Origin: Acidimicrobiaceae bacterium
GTDB taxonomy: Bacteria; Actinomycetota; Acidimicrobiia; Acidimicrobiales; UBA8190
Length of the DNA: 56,880 nucleotides
Assembly: GCA_003151475.1 (NCBI GenBank)
Contig: PLXQ01000057.1
Coordinates: 1-56,880 of the forward strand
Direction: 5' to 3'
Below, piece after piece: positions 24,519 to 34,122 of this stretch. The first letter of the stretch is position 1; each line of letters starts with the position of its first letter. The notes under the pieces were generated by a model that saw nothing but the letters and a program-made list of their open reading frames with translations, was not told the DNA's origin and searched no databases. The position numbers and the translations under genes were made by a program.

Positions 24519-25630
24519 TGCGCCTCTATGACACCGCCCGCCAGAGCGTCGTGGCCTTCGAGCCCGGTCCCGTCGTGACCATGTACTCGTGCGGCATCAC
24601 CCCGTACGACAGTGCCCATATGGGTCACGTCCAGGTGTACCTGACCTTCGATCTGCTCCAGCGCCGCCTGCGCGACGCCGGGCACGAGACGAAGTTGGTG
24701 CGCAACGTCACCGACGTGGACGACGACATCTTGCGCCGGGCCCGGGAATTGGGAGTGCATTATCTCGATCTGGCGGCGGAGGAGATGGCCCGCTTCGACT
24801 CGAGCATGCAGGTGATGGGTCTCCTTCCCGTCTACCGCGAGCCGCGGGCCACCTCGGCCATCCCCGAGATCCTCTCCATGGTGGGCGCCGTCCTCGACGG
24901 CGGTCATGCCTATGAGTCGGGCGGCTCGGTGTACTTCGACGTGTCCTCTTTCGCCACCTTCGGCCAGGTCAGCCATCTGTCGCGGGCGGAGATGCTGGTC
25001 CTGGCGGCCGAACGGGGCGGGAAGCCCGACGACCCCAACAAGCGCGACCCCCTCGACTTCGTGCTCTGGCAACCGTCGGCCGCCGACGAACCGGCGTGGC
25101 AGTCACGCTGGGGACCGGGGCGCCCGGGCTGGCACATCGAGTGTTCGGCACTGGCCATGCGCGAGCTGGGCGAGACCATCGATCTGCACGGCGGCGGACG
25201 TGACCTGATCTTCCCCCACCACGAATGTGAAACGGCGCAGTCGGAGTCGGTGACGGGCAAGACGTTCTGCCGACACTGGTTCCATGTGGGCATGGTGGGC
25301 CTGGACGGCACCAAGATGTCGAAGTCGCTCGGCAACCTCGTCTTCGTCGGTGACCTGCTCAAGGAGTGGGAGCCCATGGCCATTCGGCTGGCGCTGCTCG
25401 AGCACCACTACCGGGCCGACTGGGAATGGCAGGACGCCGGTCTCGAGCGCGCCGCTGAACGTCTCGAGCGGTGGCGCGCCGCGGGCGACGGTGACGCCGG
25501 CATCGAGCAGGTCCGCCGGGCTCTGGACGACGATCTCGATGCCCCGGGGGCGCTGGACGCGCTCGACCAGGCGGCTGCCACCGGCGCCGGGATGTCGCAG
25601 GGGGCGGCACTTCTGGGCGTTAGCCTGTGA
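24518..25630 (+). CDS. mshC: Cysteine:1D-myo-inosityl 2-amino-2-deoxy-alpha-D-glucopyranoside ligase (mycothiol)
   Basis: A 370-residue class I synthetase-like ligase that joins cysteine to GlcN-Ins, the penultimate step of mycothiol synthesis. MYSCGITPYDSAHMGH is the MshC form of the HIGH region (CysRS has CGPTVY). Zinc ligands lie in CGITPYD, WHIECSALAM and FPHHE; KMSKSLGN is the KMSKS loop. The protein ends at ALLGVSL and lacks the CysRS anticodon-binding domain (CysRS is about 460-470 residues). Mycobacterial MshC is about 412. The one-base overlap with the F420 reductase suggests coordinated redox-cofactor genes. Confidence 0.85.
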   Translation: MRLYDTARQSVVAFEPGPVVTMYSCGITPYDSAHMGHVQVYLTFDLLQRRLRDAGHETKLVRNVTDVDDDILRRARELGVHYLDLAAEEMARFDSSMQVMGLLPVYREPRATSAIPEILSMVGAVLDGGHAYESGGSVYFDVSSFATFGQVSHLSRAEMLVLAAERGGKPDDPNKRDPLDFVLWQPSAADEPAWQSRWGPGRPGWHIECSALAMRELGETIDLHGGGRDLIFPHHECETAQSESVTGKTFCRHWFHVGMVGLDGTKMSKSLGNLVFVGDLLKEWEPMAIRLALLEHHYRADWEWQDAGLERAAERLERWRAAGDGDAGIEQVRRALDDDLDAPGALDALDQAAATGAGMSQGAALLGVSL

Positions 25631-25689
25631 CCTCCGACTGACCGTCCGAGGCGTACGCCCGGGCGGCCCGACCCCCGAGGCACACCACC

Positions 25690-27714
25690 ATGGCAGGCGT
25701 TATCACGGTCCGGCTCCCTGACGGTTCGACCAAGGAACTGCCAGCCGGGACGACGGCGCTCGGCATGGCCTCGTCCATCGGCAAGCGATTGGCCGCCGCC
25801 GCCGTGGCCGCCGTCGTCGACGGGGCCGAGGTGGACCTCGACACCGTTCTGCCTGACGGCGCCGAGGTGGCGGTGGTGACGGCCGACAGTGACGCCGGGC
25901 GGACCGTGCTGCGGCACTCGACGGCGCACGTGCTCGCCCAGGCCGTGGTCGATCTGTGGCCCGGGGCGCAGTACGCCATCGGTCCCGCCATCGCCGACGG
26001 CTTCTACTACGACTTCTCCCTTCCCGGCGGCGCCACCTTCAGTGACGATGATCTCGAGCAGATCACCACCAAGATGCGCGCCATCATGGCCGAGGACCAA
26101 CCGTTCGTCCGCCAGGAGCATGCGATCGACGAGGGTCTGGCTCTGTTCGCCGATCAACCGTTCAAGCGGGAGATCATCACCGGCGTGGCCGGTGACAGCG
26201 CCCTGCAGGCCGAAGCGTCGGCCGACTTCGTCCCCGACGCCGCCGTGGTGACGACGTATCGCAACACCGACAGCTTCGTCGACCTGTGCCGGGGGCCCCA
26301 CGTGCCGTCGACCGGTCGGCTCGGGCATTTCGCCCTGCAGCGGGTGGCCGGCGCCTACTGGCGCGGTGATGAGAAGCGCCCGCAGCTGCAACGCATCTAC
26401 GGCACCGCCTGGGAGTCCGACAAGGCGCTGGCCGAGTACCTCACGCGCCTGGAAGAGGCCGAGCGCCGCGACCATCGCCGCATCGGCGCCGAGCTCGATC
26501 TGTTCTCGTTCCCGAGCGAGATCGGTTCGGGCCTCGCCGTCTTTCACCCGAAAGGTGCCGCCATCCGCCGGTTGATGGAGGACTACTCCCGGCAGCGTCA
26601 CGAGGCCGGTGGTTATCAGTTCGTCTACTCGCCGCACATCACGAAGGCCGACCTGTTCGAGATCTCGGGTCACCTGCAGTCCTTCGCCGAAGGCATGTTC
26701 CCCCCCATCGAGATCGACGAGGGCCAGAGCTACTACCTGAAGCCCATGAACTGCCCCATGCACATCTTGATCTTCCGGAGCCGTCAGCGTTCGTACCGGG
26801 AGCTGCCCATGCGGCTCTTCGAGTTCGGCACCGTCTACCGCTACGAGAAGTCGGGCGTCGTCCACGGCCTCACCCGGGTGCGGGGGCTCACCATGGACGA
26901 CTCCCATATCTTCTGCACCCGGGATCAGATGGCCGGTGAGCTCGACTCGGTCCTCACCTTCGTGCTCGACGTGCTGCGCGACTTCGGACTCGACGATTTC
27001 TACCTGGAGCTCTCCACCCGGCCCGAGGGCAAAGCCGTCGGTAGTGACGAGGACTGGCATGACGCCACCGAAGCCCTGCGCGCCGCGGCCCAGGACAAGG
27101 GACTCGAGCTGGTCATGGACGAAGGCGGTGGTGCCTTTTACGGACCGAAGATCTCCGTCCAGGCGCGCGACGCCATCGGCCGCTACTGGCAGGTCTCCAC
27201 CATCCAGCTCGACTACAACCTGCCGGCGCGCTTCGGCCTCGAGTTCATCGGCGCCGACAACGGCCGTCACCAGCCCGTGATGATCCACCGGGCGCTGTTC
27301 GGTTCGGTGGAGCGGTTCTTCGCCATCCTCCTCGAGCACTACGCCGGGGCCCTGCCTACGTGGCTCATGCCCGTCCAGGTGGTCGTCCTGCCCGTGCGTG
27401 ACGACCACAACGACTATGCCGAGACGGTGGCCGACAGCTGTCGGAAAGCCGGTGTGCGCGCCACCGTGGACATCGCCGATGAGCCGCTCGGGGCGCGGAT
27501 CCGGCGTTGGAAGATGGAGAAGGTCCCCTACATCCTCGTGGTCGGCGACGACGACGCGAACTCTTCCACCGTTGGTGTGAACGCCCGGGGTTCGGAGCGT
27601 CCCGATCGGGGCGTGGGCGTCGATGCCTTCGTGGCCGCCGTGGTGGCCGAGGTCGAGTCCAAGGGATCGCCCGAGATCCGCCGTGACAGCGCGGCGGGCG
27701 CCGCGGGCCGGTGA
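25690..27714 (+). CDS. thrS: Threonyl-tRNA synthetase
   Basis: A full-length 674-residue ThrRS. The N-terminal TGS domain is at 2-65 (ITVRLPDGSTKELPAGTTAL). The editing domain follows, with the HSTAHVLAQA metal-binding His cluster near 75 and the SFVDLCRGPHVPSTG motif. The class II core has KPMNCPMH carrying the zinc Cys, motif 2 around RYEKSGVVHGLTRVRG and motif 3 in IHRALFGSVERF. The C-terminal anticodon domain starts around 575. The last codon overlaps the HIT start as GTGA. Confidence 0.96.
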   Translation: MAGVITVRLPDGSTKELPAGTTALGMASSIGKRLAAAAVAAVVDGAEVDLDTVLPDGAEVAVVTADSDAGRTVLRHSTAHVLAQAVVDLWPGAQYAIGPAIADGFYYDFSLPGGATFSDDDLEQITTKMRAIMAEDQPFVRQEHAIDEGLALFADQPFKREIITGVAGDSALQAEASADFVPDAAVVTTYRNTDSFVDLCRGPHVPSTGRLGHFALQRVAGAYWRGDEKRPQLQRIYGTAWESDKALAEYLTRLEEAERRDHRRIGAELDLFSFPSEIGSGLAVFHPKGAAIRRLMEDYSRQRHEAGGYQFVYSPHITKADLFEISGHLQSFAEGMFPPIEIDEGQSYYLKPMNCPMHILIFRSRQRSYRELPMRLFEFGTVYRYEKSGVVHGLTRVRGLTMDDSHIFCTRDQMAGELDSVLTFVLDVLRDFGLDDFYLELSTRPEGKAVGSDEDWHDATEALRAAAQDKGLELVMDEGGGAFYGPKISVQARDAIGRYWQVSTIQLDYNLPARFGLEFIGADNGRHQPVMIHRALFGSVERFFAILLEHYAGALPTWLMPVQVVVLPVRDDHNDYAETVADSCRKAGVRATVDIADEPLGARIRRWKMEKVPYILVVGDDDANSSTVGVNARGSERPDRGVGVDAFVAAVVAEVESKGSPEIRRDSAAGAAGR

Positions 27715-28226
27715 GCCTGGAGCAGTTGTGGGCCGGCTGGCGCCATGAGTATGTGGCCTCGGCCAGCGCCGACGAGCGGATCGGGGACGACGACGGGTGT
27801 GTCTTTTGCCGGATCGCCGCATCGGGGGATCCGAGTGCGGACAACGGCATCGTCTGGCGGGGCGATCTCACCTTTGCCGTGCTCAACGCGTACCCCTATG
27901 CCAGCGGTCACATGCTGGTGGTGCCGCTGCGTCATGTGTCGTCGCTGGAGGAGCTGACGACGGCGGAATCAGGTGACCTGTGGGAGGCGACGCGCCACGG
28001 GGCGGCCGCCCTGGCTACGGCGTACGAGCCCGACGGGCTCAACATCGGCGCCAACCTGGGCCGGGCCGCCGGCGCCGGGATCCCGCGCCACCTGCATCTG
28101 CACGTCCTGCCCCGGTGGTCGGGCGACACCAACTTCATGACCACGGTGTCCGGAGTGCGGGTCATGCCGGAGTCGCTGCCCGAGACCTGGCGCAAGCTTC
28201 ACGAGGCCTGGCCCGCGACCACCTGA
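27711..28226 (+). CDS. HIT-family protein, Ap4A phosphorylase type
   Basis: A 171-residue histidine-triad protein. The triad is HLHLHVLPRW; upstream are VLNAYPYASGHMLVVP and the Cys pair DDGCVFCRI. The segment LPRWSGDTNF and the N-terminal LEQLWAGWRHEYV match the M. tuberculosis neighbour of thrS (Rv2613c), which is described as an Ap4A phosphorylase. The same position next to thrS supports orthology. It begins with GTG overlapping the thrS stop and is convergent with the YfhO-like gene. Confidence 0.9.
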   Translation: MSLEQLWAGWRHEYVASASADERIGDDDGCVFCRIAASGDPSADNGIVWRGDLTFAVLNAYPYASGHMLVVPLRHVSSLEELTTAESGDLWEATRHGAAALATAYEPDGLNIGANLGRAAGAGIPRHLHLHVLPRWSGDTNFMTTVSGVRVMPESLPETWRKLHEAWPATT

Positions 28227-28230
28227 GCCC

Positions 28231-30951
28231 TCATGCCCGGCGCCGGCGCCGGCGTCGACGCCGGGCTCCGAACCACGACAGCGCCGCGCTCACCACCACG
28301 ATCGCACCGGCCAGGGAGCCGAGGAGCCCGTCTGGTACCGGTGCCGGCCAGTATGTCCACGTCACCGTGGATGCGCCGGCGGGGACCCGCACGCCTTCGA
28401 TCAGACCGATGCGCACGACGGGGACAGAGCGTGTCCGACCGGTGGTGGTGTCGCGCACACGGGCGTGCCAGCCCGACGCGAAGGCTTCGCTGCGCACGAG
28501 GGTGACCGGTTGGCGGGTGGCGACGGCATCGGTTTCGTCGCCCCACGGGGTCGTGCTTACGCGCCGCGCCGCGCCCACGACGGCGGGGGACGGCGTCCCG
28601 GGGGTGGTGGTGGCCGCCGGTTGGATCCAGACCGGGGTCCGGGTGACGGTGGTACGGAACATGGCGACGCTCTGGCGGTAGCCGGTGAAGCGAAAAGAAG
28701 CGTCGCGCAGTGCCGACTGGAGCTCGCCGTCCATGACGTACCGGGCGCCGTCGGCCGAGGTGACGGTGGTGGCGTCGGTGGCCGACGCACTTGCTCCTCC
28801 GAAGAGCACGAGTCCCGACCCGCTCTGCGCCGGGGCGAAGCTGAGCTCCAGGCGCCCGGCGGCCGACGTCACCGTCGCCGTCGTCCACTCGGTGACTCCC
28901 GTGCTCGACAGGACCCCGACCCGGACGCCCGTGGTTGCGGTGGCTTCATCGGTCGGGGCCAGGGCGACCGAGGCGGCGGTCAGTGAGAGGGTTCGACCGA
29001 ACCAAAAGACCCGCGTGTTCGACGGTGGCGTCCTGACACCGCTGCAGGTGTCGTCGGGAAAGGCGGTCACCGGCGACGCCGTCGAGGGCGCTCTCAGGAT
29101 GAGGTTGTTGGACAGGGTCATGAGCGTGCCCAGATCGAGCGGGACGAACGCCCCGGCGGCCAGGGCACACGGGCTCAAGGTGTTGTGGGTGCGCGTGCCG
29201 GTGGCGCTCTGGTACCCGTTGTCGGTGAGCGAGCCGTACCCCATCACGCTGACGCTGTGCACCAGGGCGTTCAGGTCGTTCTCACCCAGACTCGACATCT
29301 GGACCAGGGCGTCGTTCCCGGGATCGACGACGGCGAATCGTGTTCCGGGCGCCACGGGGACGGCTGTGGCCTTGGTGGGGAGCTCGGCGTTGGTGAAGCT
29401 CACGTTCAGCTCACTGACGGCGCTCACGGTGAACAGAAGCAGATCGACGGCGATGACGGCGCCTATCACCCTGCCGCGGACGCGGGGGTCGAGGCGGTGG
29501 TAACCGACACCGACGGCACCGGCCACGATCGCCACCGCCACCGCCGCCAAGAACCAGGGGGTGAGGGCCCGGCCCAGTGACGCCGCGCCGGCGGTCACAC
29601 CGAGCCACTGCTCCACCGTGGCGGGCCAGGCCACGGCGACGAGGCCCATGACGACCACGGCCGCCGCCGGCGCCGCGGTGGCGATGGCGATGAACCGGGG
29701 CGGGGCGTCGTCCTTGGTTTGTGACGCGTCGAGGACGAGGTCGAGCCAGTAGGCCAGTAAGACGGTGAGCCCCAGGCCGGCGATGACGATGTTCCGGCTC
29801 TGCAGGCGGAGGTCGCCGTAGAAGGGAAGGCGGGCCAGATAGGGCCCGAGCGGAGTGAAGGTGCCGTAGGTGAGGAGCATCCCCACGATCACGAGAGCGA
29901 ACCATGCCATCCACCGACGCGCCTGCGGATGGCGGTGCCGGCCGAAGGAGCGGGCCAGCAGGCCGGCGGTGGCCATGAGGGGCAGGACGCCGACGTAGCC
30001 CGTGACCTCGGGGAGGTTGTATTGGGCGAGGAACGTCGGCTGATGAAGGATCCCCGTGCCCCCCAGGAGATCGGGAATGAGCATGAGAACCGACCACCGC
30101 ACGGGCAGTGAGCCACTGCCGAAGAACTGCACGGTGCTCTGGGCGCGCTGCGACTCGGAGATGAAGGACCAACCCGGCACCAGTTGGACGGCTCCGACGG
30201 CGGCGGCCAGGACAGCGGCCAGGACGAACGACGAGAGAAAGGCGGCGCGGGCCCGCACTCCCGCCCCTCCGCGAAGCAGGTGCCACAGGGCGGCCAGGCC
30301 CACGACGACAGCGGCGTTGGCCATGGCGCGCGGCTCGCCGGTCAGAAGCACGAGCCCGCCGAGCAGGCCGAGGAGTGCGACGCGGCGCCACGCGGCGGCC
30401 CCCGCTCTGCCCATTACGTGGTCGTGGGGGCCGCCGCCGAGGAGCTGGCGGGCCAGGCGTTGTTCGACGAGGAGCATCCACGGGATCCAACTCGTTCCTT
30501 GGACGATGCCGAGGTGGACCACCTGGGCACTCATGGAGCCGGCGAAAGCGAACGAGGCGGCGGCGAAGGCGCAGGAGAAAGGGCGCAGGGCCTGCTGGCG
30601 CAGGAACAGGTACGTGCCGACGGCGGCGGTGATGTAGACGACCACGAGGTTGATGGTCCACGCCGTCAACACGGGTAGAAAGGCGAACAGCCACGTGCAG
30701 GGATAGAGGGCCCCCGCGTTCAACCCGCCCAGGAGTGGACTACCGGACCAGATGTACGGGTCCCACAACGGCAGATGGCCATGACGGAGATCCTCGCCCG
30801 ACAGAGCCCGCAGGGGCAGGTTCTGGATCTGGTTGTCACCGGTAACGATGGCGTGGCCGAACAGGGCGGGGACGAGGAAGACGACGAGAGGAATGGCGAC
30901 GAGGACGGAGATGACGCGCCGGTCCACCGCCTTCTGACCCAGGCTCAGCAT
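28231..30951 (-). CDS. YfhO-family large membrane protein
   Basis: A 906-residue membrane protein of the YfhO (GT-C-like) family; Bacillus YfhO is linked to glycosylation of cell-wall polymers. The family opening is present: VTGDNQIQNLPLRALSGE, then PLWDPYIWSGSPLLGGLNAG. About a dozen helices occupy residues 15-535, followed by an extracytoplasmic Val/Thr-rich domain (about 540-870), one last helix and an Arg-rich tail. The start is the ATG at 30951 (MLSLGQKAVDRR). The 207 bp upstream (30952-31158) hold nothing recognised. It may be the last gene of the minus-strand unit with GNAT and EF-G2. Confidence 0.78.
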   Translation of the reverse strand: MLSLGQKAVDRRVISVLVAIPLVVFLVPALFGHAIVTGDNQIQNLPLRALSGEDLRHGHLPLWDPYIWSGSPLLGGLNAGALYPCTWLFAFLPVLTAWTINLVVVYITAAVGTYLFLRQQALRPFSCAFAAASFAFAGSMSAQVVHLGIVQGTSWIPWMLLVEQRLARQLLGGGPHDHVMGRAGAAAWRRVALLGLLGGLVLLTGEPRAMANAAVVVGLAALWHLLRGGAGVRARAAFLSSFVLAAVLAAAVGAVQLVPGWSFISESQRAQSTVQFFGSGSLPVRWSVLMLIPDLLGGTGILHQPTFLAQYNLPEVTGYVGVLPLMATAGLLARSFGRHRHPQARRWMAWFALVIVGMLLTYGTFTPLGPYLARLPFYGDLRLQSRNIVIAGLGLTVLLAYWLDLVLDASQTKDDAPPRFIAIATAAPAAAVVVMGLVAVAWPATVEQWLGVTAGAASLGRALTPWFLAAVAVAIVAGAVGVGYHRLDPRVRGRVIGAVIAVDLLLFTVSAVSELNVSFTNAELPTKATAVPVAPGTRFAVVDPGNDALVQMSSLGENDLNALVHSVSVMGYGSLTDNGYQSATGTRTHNTLSPCALAAGAFVPLDLGTLMTLSNNLILRAPSTASPVTAFPDDTCSGVRTPPSNTRVFWFGRTLSLTAASVALAPTDEATATTGVRVGVLSSTGVTEWTTATVTSAAGRLELSFAPAQSGSGLVLFGGASASATDATTVTSADGARYVMDGELQSALRDASFRFTGYRQSVAMFRTTVTRTPVWIQPAATTTPGTPSPAVVGAARRVSTTPWGDETDAVATRQPVTLVRSEAFASGWHARVRDTTTGRTRSVPVVRIGLIEGVRVPAGASTVTWTYWPAPVPDGLLGSLAGAIVVVSAALSWFGARRRRRRRRRA
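28235..28266. terminator. Possible bidirectional terminator at a convergent junction
   Basis: An 8-bp GC stem (28235-28242 with 28259-28266) lies just past the HIT stop. It sits inside the Arg-rich 3' end of the convergent YfhO-like gene, so it could end both transcripts. It has no U-tract. Confidence 0.4.
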
Positions 30952-31158
30952 GGTCACCGCGCCCGGCGCGCCATGACAGGCCCGCTCGTCATCATCCCTC
31001 CTCGACGCGTCCACCGGCTGAGAACAGGGAACTGTACAGCGGGGAGTCACGGGTTCCCGAAGCGGCCAACGCCATCGGTGGAAGGGCGACGTCCGAGGGC
31101 TGTCAGCCGTCTGAGCGTGCCGTCAGCGGTCTACGCGTGCCCGGCGCGGCCCAGGTGA

Positions 31159-31626
31159 TCAGTGCTCTGGCGGGCTGAGGATGACCTCGTACTCGAACCA
31201 GGTGGTGCGTTCGGCCCCCACCGATTCGTAGAGACGCTGGGCCCGGCGGTTGTCGACGGCCGTGGACCAGCGGACTCGGCTGACCTTCCGGGTGCGCGCC
31301 ACATCGGTGGTGGCATCGATGAGGAGGCGGCCGACGCCATGGCCGCGGCCGTCGGGAACGACATAGAGGTCGTTCAGGATGACGATGTCCTCGGCCTCGA
31401 CCGATGACGGGGCGAAGTACAGACAGGCATAGCCGACCAAGATCCCCTGGCGCCGCGCTCCGAGGATGCAACCGGCGTCGCTCGTGCCCACGAAGCGGGC
31501 GAAGAAGGCCCGGTTGCGGTCGTTGTCGGGGGCGTCGATGCCGTAGAAGCGCTGATAGTCGGCGATGAGGGGGAGAAGCTCCTCGTAGTGCGCGGCGTCA
31601 ATGGGACCGATGACGAGATCGCCCAC
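31159..31626 (-). CDS. GNAT-family N-acetyltransferase
   Basis: A 155-residue single-domain GNAT. Motif A is LYVVPDGRGHGVGRLLIDA (about 92-110), followed by the NRRAQRLYESVGAE motif B. It begins with GTG three bases after the EF-G2 stop, so it is probably translated from the EF-G2 message. The substrate is unknown; proximity to a translation-factor paralogue is suggestive only. Confidence 0.88.
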   Translation of the reverse strand: MGDLVIGPIDAAHYEELLPLIADYQRFYGIDAPDNDRNRAFFARFVGTSDAGCILGARRQGILVGYACLYFAPSSVEAEDIVILNDLYVVPDGRGHGVGRLLIDATTDVARTRKVSRVRWSTAVDNRRAQRLYESVGAERTTWFEYEVILSPPEH

Positions 31627-31629
31627 CGC

Positions 31630-33693
31630 TCAGTCGGCCGTCTTCACCTTGGTCATGCGCTCGGCCAGGTTGGCCGGCATGACGTCGTAGTGATCGTGCT
31701 CGGACCGGAACCGGCCTCGTCCACCGGTGAGTGAGCGGAGGTCGACGGCGTAGCGTTGGATCTCGGACGTGGGGACGAGGGCGGTGATCACCTGTCGGCC
31801 GCCCTCGGCTGTGTCGGTGCCCTGGACGCGACCGCGTCGTGCGTTCAGATCGCCCAGGATCTCGCCCTGCATGGCCGCCGGAACGGTGACCTCGAGGCGG
31901 GCGATGGGCTCGAGCACCACGGGTTCGGCTTTGGCCATAGCTTCGCGAAAGGCCAGGGACCCCGCCATCTTGAAACTCATCTCCGACGAGTCCACGGCGT
32001 GGAACTTCCCGTCGTAGCACGAGGCCTGGACGTCGACGACAGGGAAGCCGAAGACGCCGCCGAGCGACATGGCTTCGAGGACGCCCTTCTCGACGGCCGG
32101 GATGTACTGCTTGGGGATGGCACCGCCCACGATCTCGTCGACGAAGTGAAAGCCCTCACCGCGTTCGAGGGGTTCTATGCGCAGCGACGCCACACCGAAC
32201 TGCCCGTGGCCTCCGGTCTGCTTCTTGTAACGGCCTTCGGCGTCGGCCTGCTTCGAGATGGTCTCCCGATAGGCGATGCGGACGTCCTCTGTCTCCACAT
32301 CGACGCCGAACTTGCGGTGCAGGCGCTCGGCCGCCACGGCCAGGTGGGTTTCGCCGGTCCCGTGCAGGATGGTCTGATGTGTCTCGTCGACCCGTTCGAC
32401 GATCAGGGCGGGGTCCTCGTCCTGCAGGCGGTGCAGAGCGGTCATGAGCTTGTCCTCGTCACCCTTCGACTTCGGCCTGATGGCCACCGACAGAGCGACG
32501 GGCTCGGGGGCCGGCCCGGGCACGGTGACGGGGGTGCCTTTGGGGGCCAGGGTGTCGCCCGTGGCTGTGTCCGACAGCTTGGGTACGGCGATGAGGTCGC
32601 CGGCCTGGGCTTCGGAGACGGGCTCGGCCTCCTTGCCCCGCAGGAGCTCGAGGACATGGAGCTTCGCCTCGGTGTGGCTCCGGGGGTTCATGAGGACCGT
32701 GTCGGGCCGGATGGTTCCCGACAACACCCGCAGGAGAGAGATCTTGCCCACATAGGGGTCCGAGATGGTCTTGAAGACACGGGCGAGCGGCGGTGCCGTC
32801 GGATCACAGGCCACGCCTTGCTCGGTGTCGCCGGCGCTGACCATGACCGGGGGCCGGGCGTCGGGTGCGGGCGCGATTTCGGCCAGCAGCGACGCCAGGC
32901 GGTCGATGCCGACGCCGGTGGCCGCCGATCCGCAGACGACGGGGAAGACGAGGCCCTCGGCCATCCCCGAGGCCAAGGTGGCCTCGAGCTCGTCGGTCGA
33001 CGGGATGTCGCCTTCGAGGTAGCGCTCCATGAGGGTGTCGTCGCCCACCACGATTCCCTCCACCAGATGCTCGCGCACCTGATGCTCGAGGTCGGCCAGG
33101 TCATCGGGAATGGGTGCGGGCCGGGGCGGCCCGTCGTCGTAGAGCAGGGCGCTGTCGGTGAGCAGATCGGCGATGCCGTGGAACCCGCTCTCCTCGCCCA
33201 CGGGGAGCTCGAGGGGGGCGATGCCGGCGCCGAAACGGTCTTGGAGGTCAGCCAGTGTGCGGTCGAAGCTGGCCCGTTCACGATCGAGCTTGTTGATGAA
33301 GACGAGGCGGGGGAGACCGAATTCGCCGGCCAGCTCCCACGCCGCTTCGGTCTGCGCTTGCACCCCGTCGACGGCGCTCACCACCACGACGACGAGGTCG
33401 GCCACCGAGCAGGCGGCGCGCACCTCACCGAAGAAGTCGGCATAGCCCGGGGTGTCGATGATGTTGATCTTGGTGTCGCCCACGACGATGGGGGCGAGGG
33501 CCAGAGAGATCGACATGTGCCGCTTGATCTCTTCCGGTTCGAAATCGCTGACAGTGGTGCCGTCGTCCACTCGGCCGGCCCGGGGAATGGCCCCGGTGGC
33601 GAAGAGAAGGGCCTCGGCCAAGGTTGTCTTGCCCGAGCCGTTGTGTCCTACCAGGGCAACGTTGCGGATGCGCGACGGTGGGAAACTGGTCAC
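31630..33693 (-). CDS. Elongation factor G-like protein (EF-G2 paralogue)
   Basis: A 687-residue GTPase with all EF-G domains. G1 is GHNGSGKTT, G3 is DTPGYADF, G4 is NKLDRER, and domain IV contains the GHGQFG loop. It lacks the normal EF-G start and carries P-loop and switch changes typical of the actinobacterial EF-G2 group, whose role is not established (it is dispensable in mycobacteria as far as I know). The start is the GTG at 33693, preceded by GGGGAGG; a GTG at 33702 is too close to that site. It is the first gene of a minus-strand unit interrupting a conserved plus-strand order. Confidence 0.9.
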   Translation of the reverse strand: MTSFPPSRIRNVALVGHNGSGKTTLAEALLFATGAIPRAGRVDDGTTVSDFEPEEIKRHMSISLALAPIVVGDTKINIIDTPGYADFFGEVRAACSVADLVVVVVSAVDGVQAQTEAAWELAGEFGLPRLVFINKLDRERASFDRTLADLQDRFGAGIAPLELPVGEESGFHGIADLLTDSALLYDDGPPRPAPIPDDLADLEHQVREHLVEGIVVGDDTLMERYLEGDIPSTDELEATLASGMAEGLVFPVVCGSAATGVGIDRLASLLAEIAPAPDARPPVMVSAGDTEQGVACDPTAPPLARVFKTISDPYVGKISLLRVLSGTIRPDTVLMNPRSHTEAKLHVLELLRGKEAEPVSEAQAGDLIAVPKLSDTATGDTLAPKGTPVTVPGPAPEPVALSVAIRPKSKGDEDKLMTALHRLQDEDPALIVERVDETHQTILHGTGETHLAVAAERLHRKFGVDVETEDVRIAYRETISKQADAEGRYKKQTGGHGQFGVASLRIEPLERGEGFHFVDEIVGGAIPKQYIPAVEKGVLEAMSLGGVFGFPVVDVQASCYDGKFHAVDSSEMSFKMAGSLAFREAMAKAEPVVLEPIARLEVTVPAAMQGEILGDLNARRGRVQGTDTAEGGRQVITALVPTSEIQRYAVDLRSLTGGRGRFRSEHDHYDVMPANLAERMTKVKTAD

Positions 33694-34122
33694 CCCGAGC
33701 ACCTCCCCTCGCTCGACCGCCGCCGGCGCCGGCCACCGTCGGGGCTGCTTATCCTACCGGGGGCCAGGGATTTCGTCACTGGGCAGATCGGGCCGGTCTC
33801 AGCGATGAAGCGAAGTTCCGGTAAGTCGACCAGGCAAGCCTCTCTGCCGATGCCCGTGGCCTTGGTCGAGAAATGGGGTTGGGGGCCACCGACGACGGGC
33901 CTCCTGTATGTTTGTGGGTCTGTAAGGGGATGTTTGAGAATTTGTGAGGGGGAGAGGAGGGGCAGGACGGCGCCGTTCGAGGTGTGTGCCTCGGCCGTGG
34001 GTCGGTAACGAAGAGTGAGTGGGGGCCGTTTGGAGATCAGGAGGAATCGGGGCCGACGTCGGACTCTTCCTCTGATCCATCAGTGGACCATCGATGTCGC
34101 TGGTCAAAATCTAGGAGGACAT
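33694..34122. other. 429-bp divergent intergenic region
   Basis: This gap separates EF-G2 (minus) from the secreted protein (plus) and must hold both promoters. It is GT-rich around 33905-33960. I see no convincing -35/-10 pair, operator or RNA fold. Open frames across it have no ribosome binding site or recognisable product. Confidence 0.6.

Noticed and set aside
24518..25630. Cysteinyl-tRNA synthetase
   Set aside because: CGITPYD in place of CGPTVY, a 370-residue length without the anticodon-binding domain and the C-terminus ALLGVSL all point to MshC.
25408..27822. Long open frame on the minus strand opposite mshC, thrS and HIT
   Set aside because: High GC leaves long open frames in shadow. 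Its translation is low-complexity Gly/Val/His/Asp with no domain, while the plus strand encodes clear enzymes.
31756..34008. 750-codon plus-strand frame opposite EF-G2
   Set aside because: Antisense shadow of a complete EF-G-like protein; composition is His/Gly/Asp-rich with no motifs.
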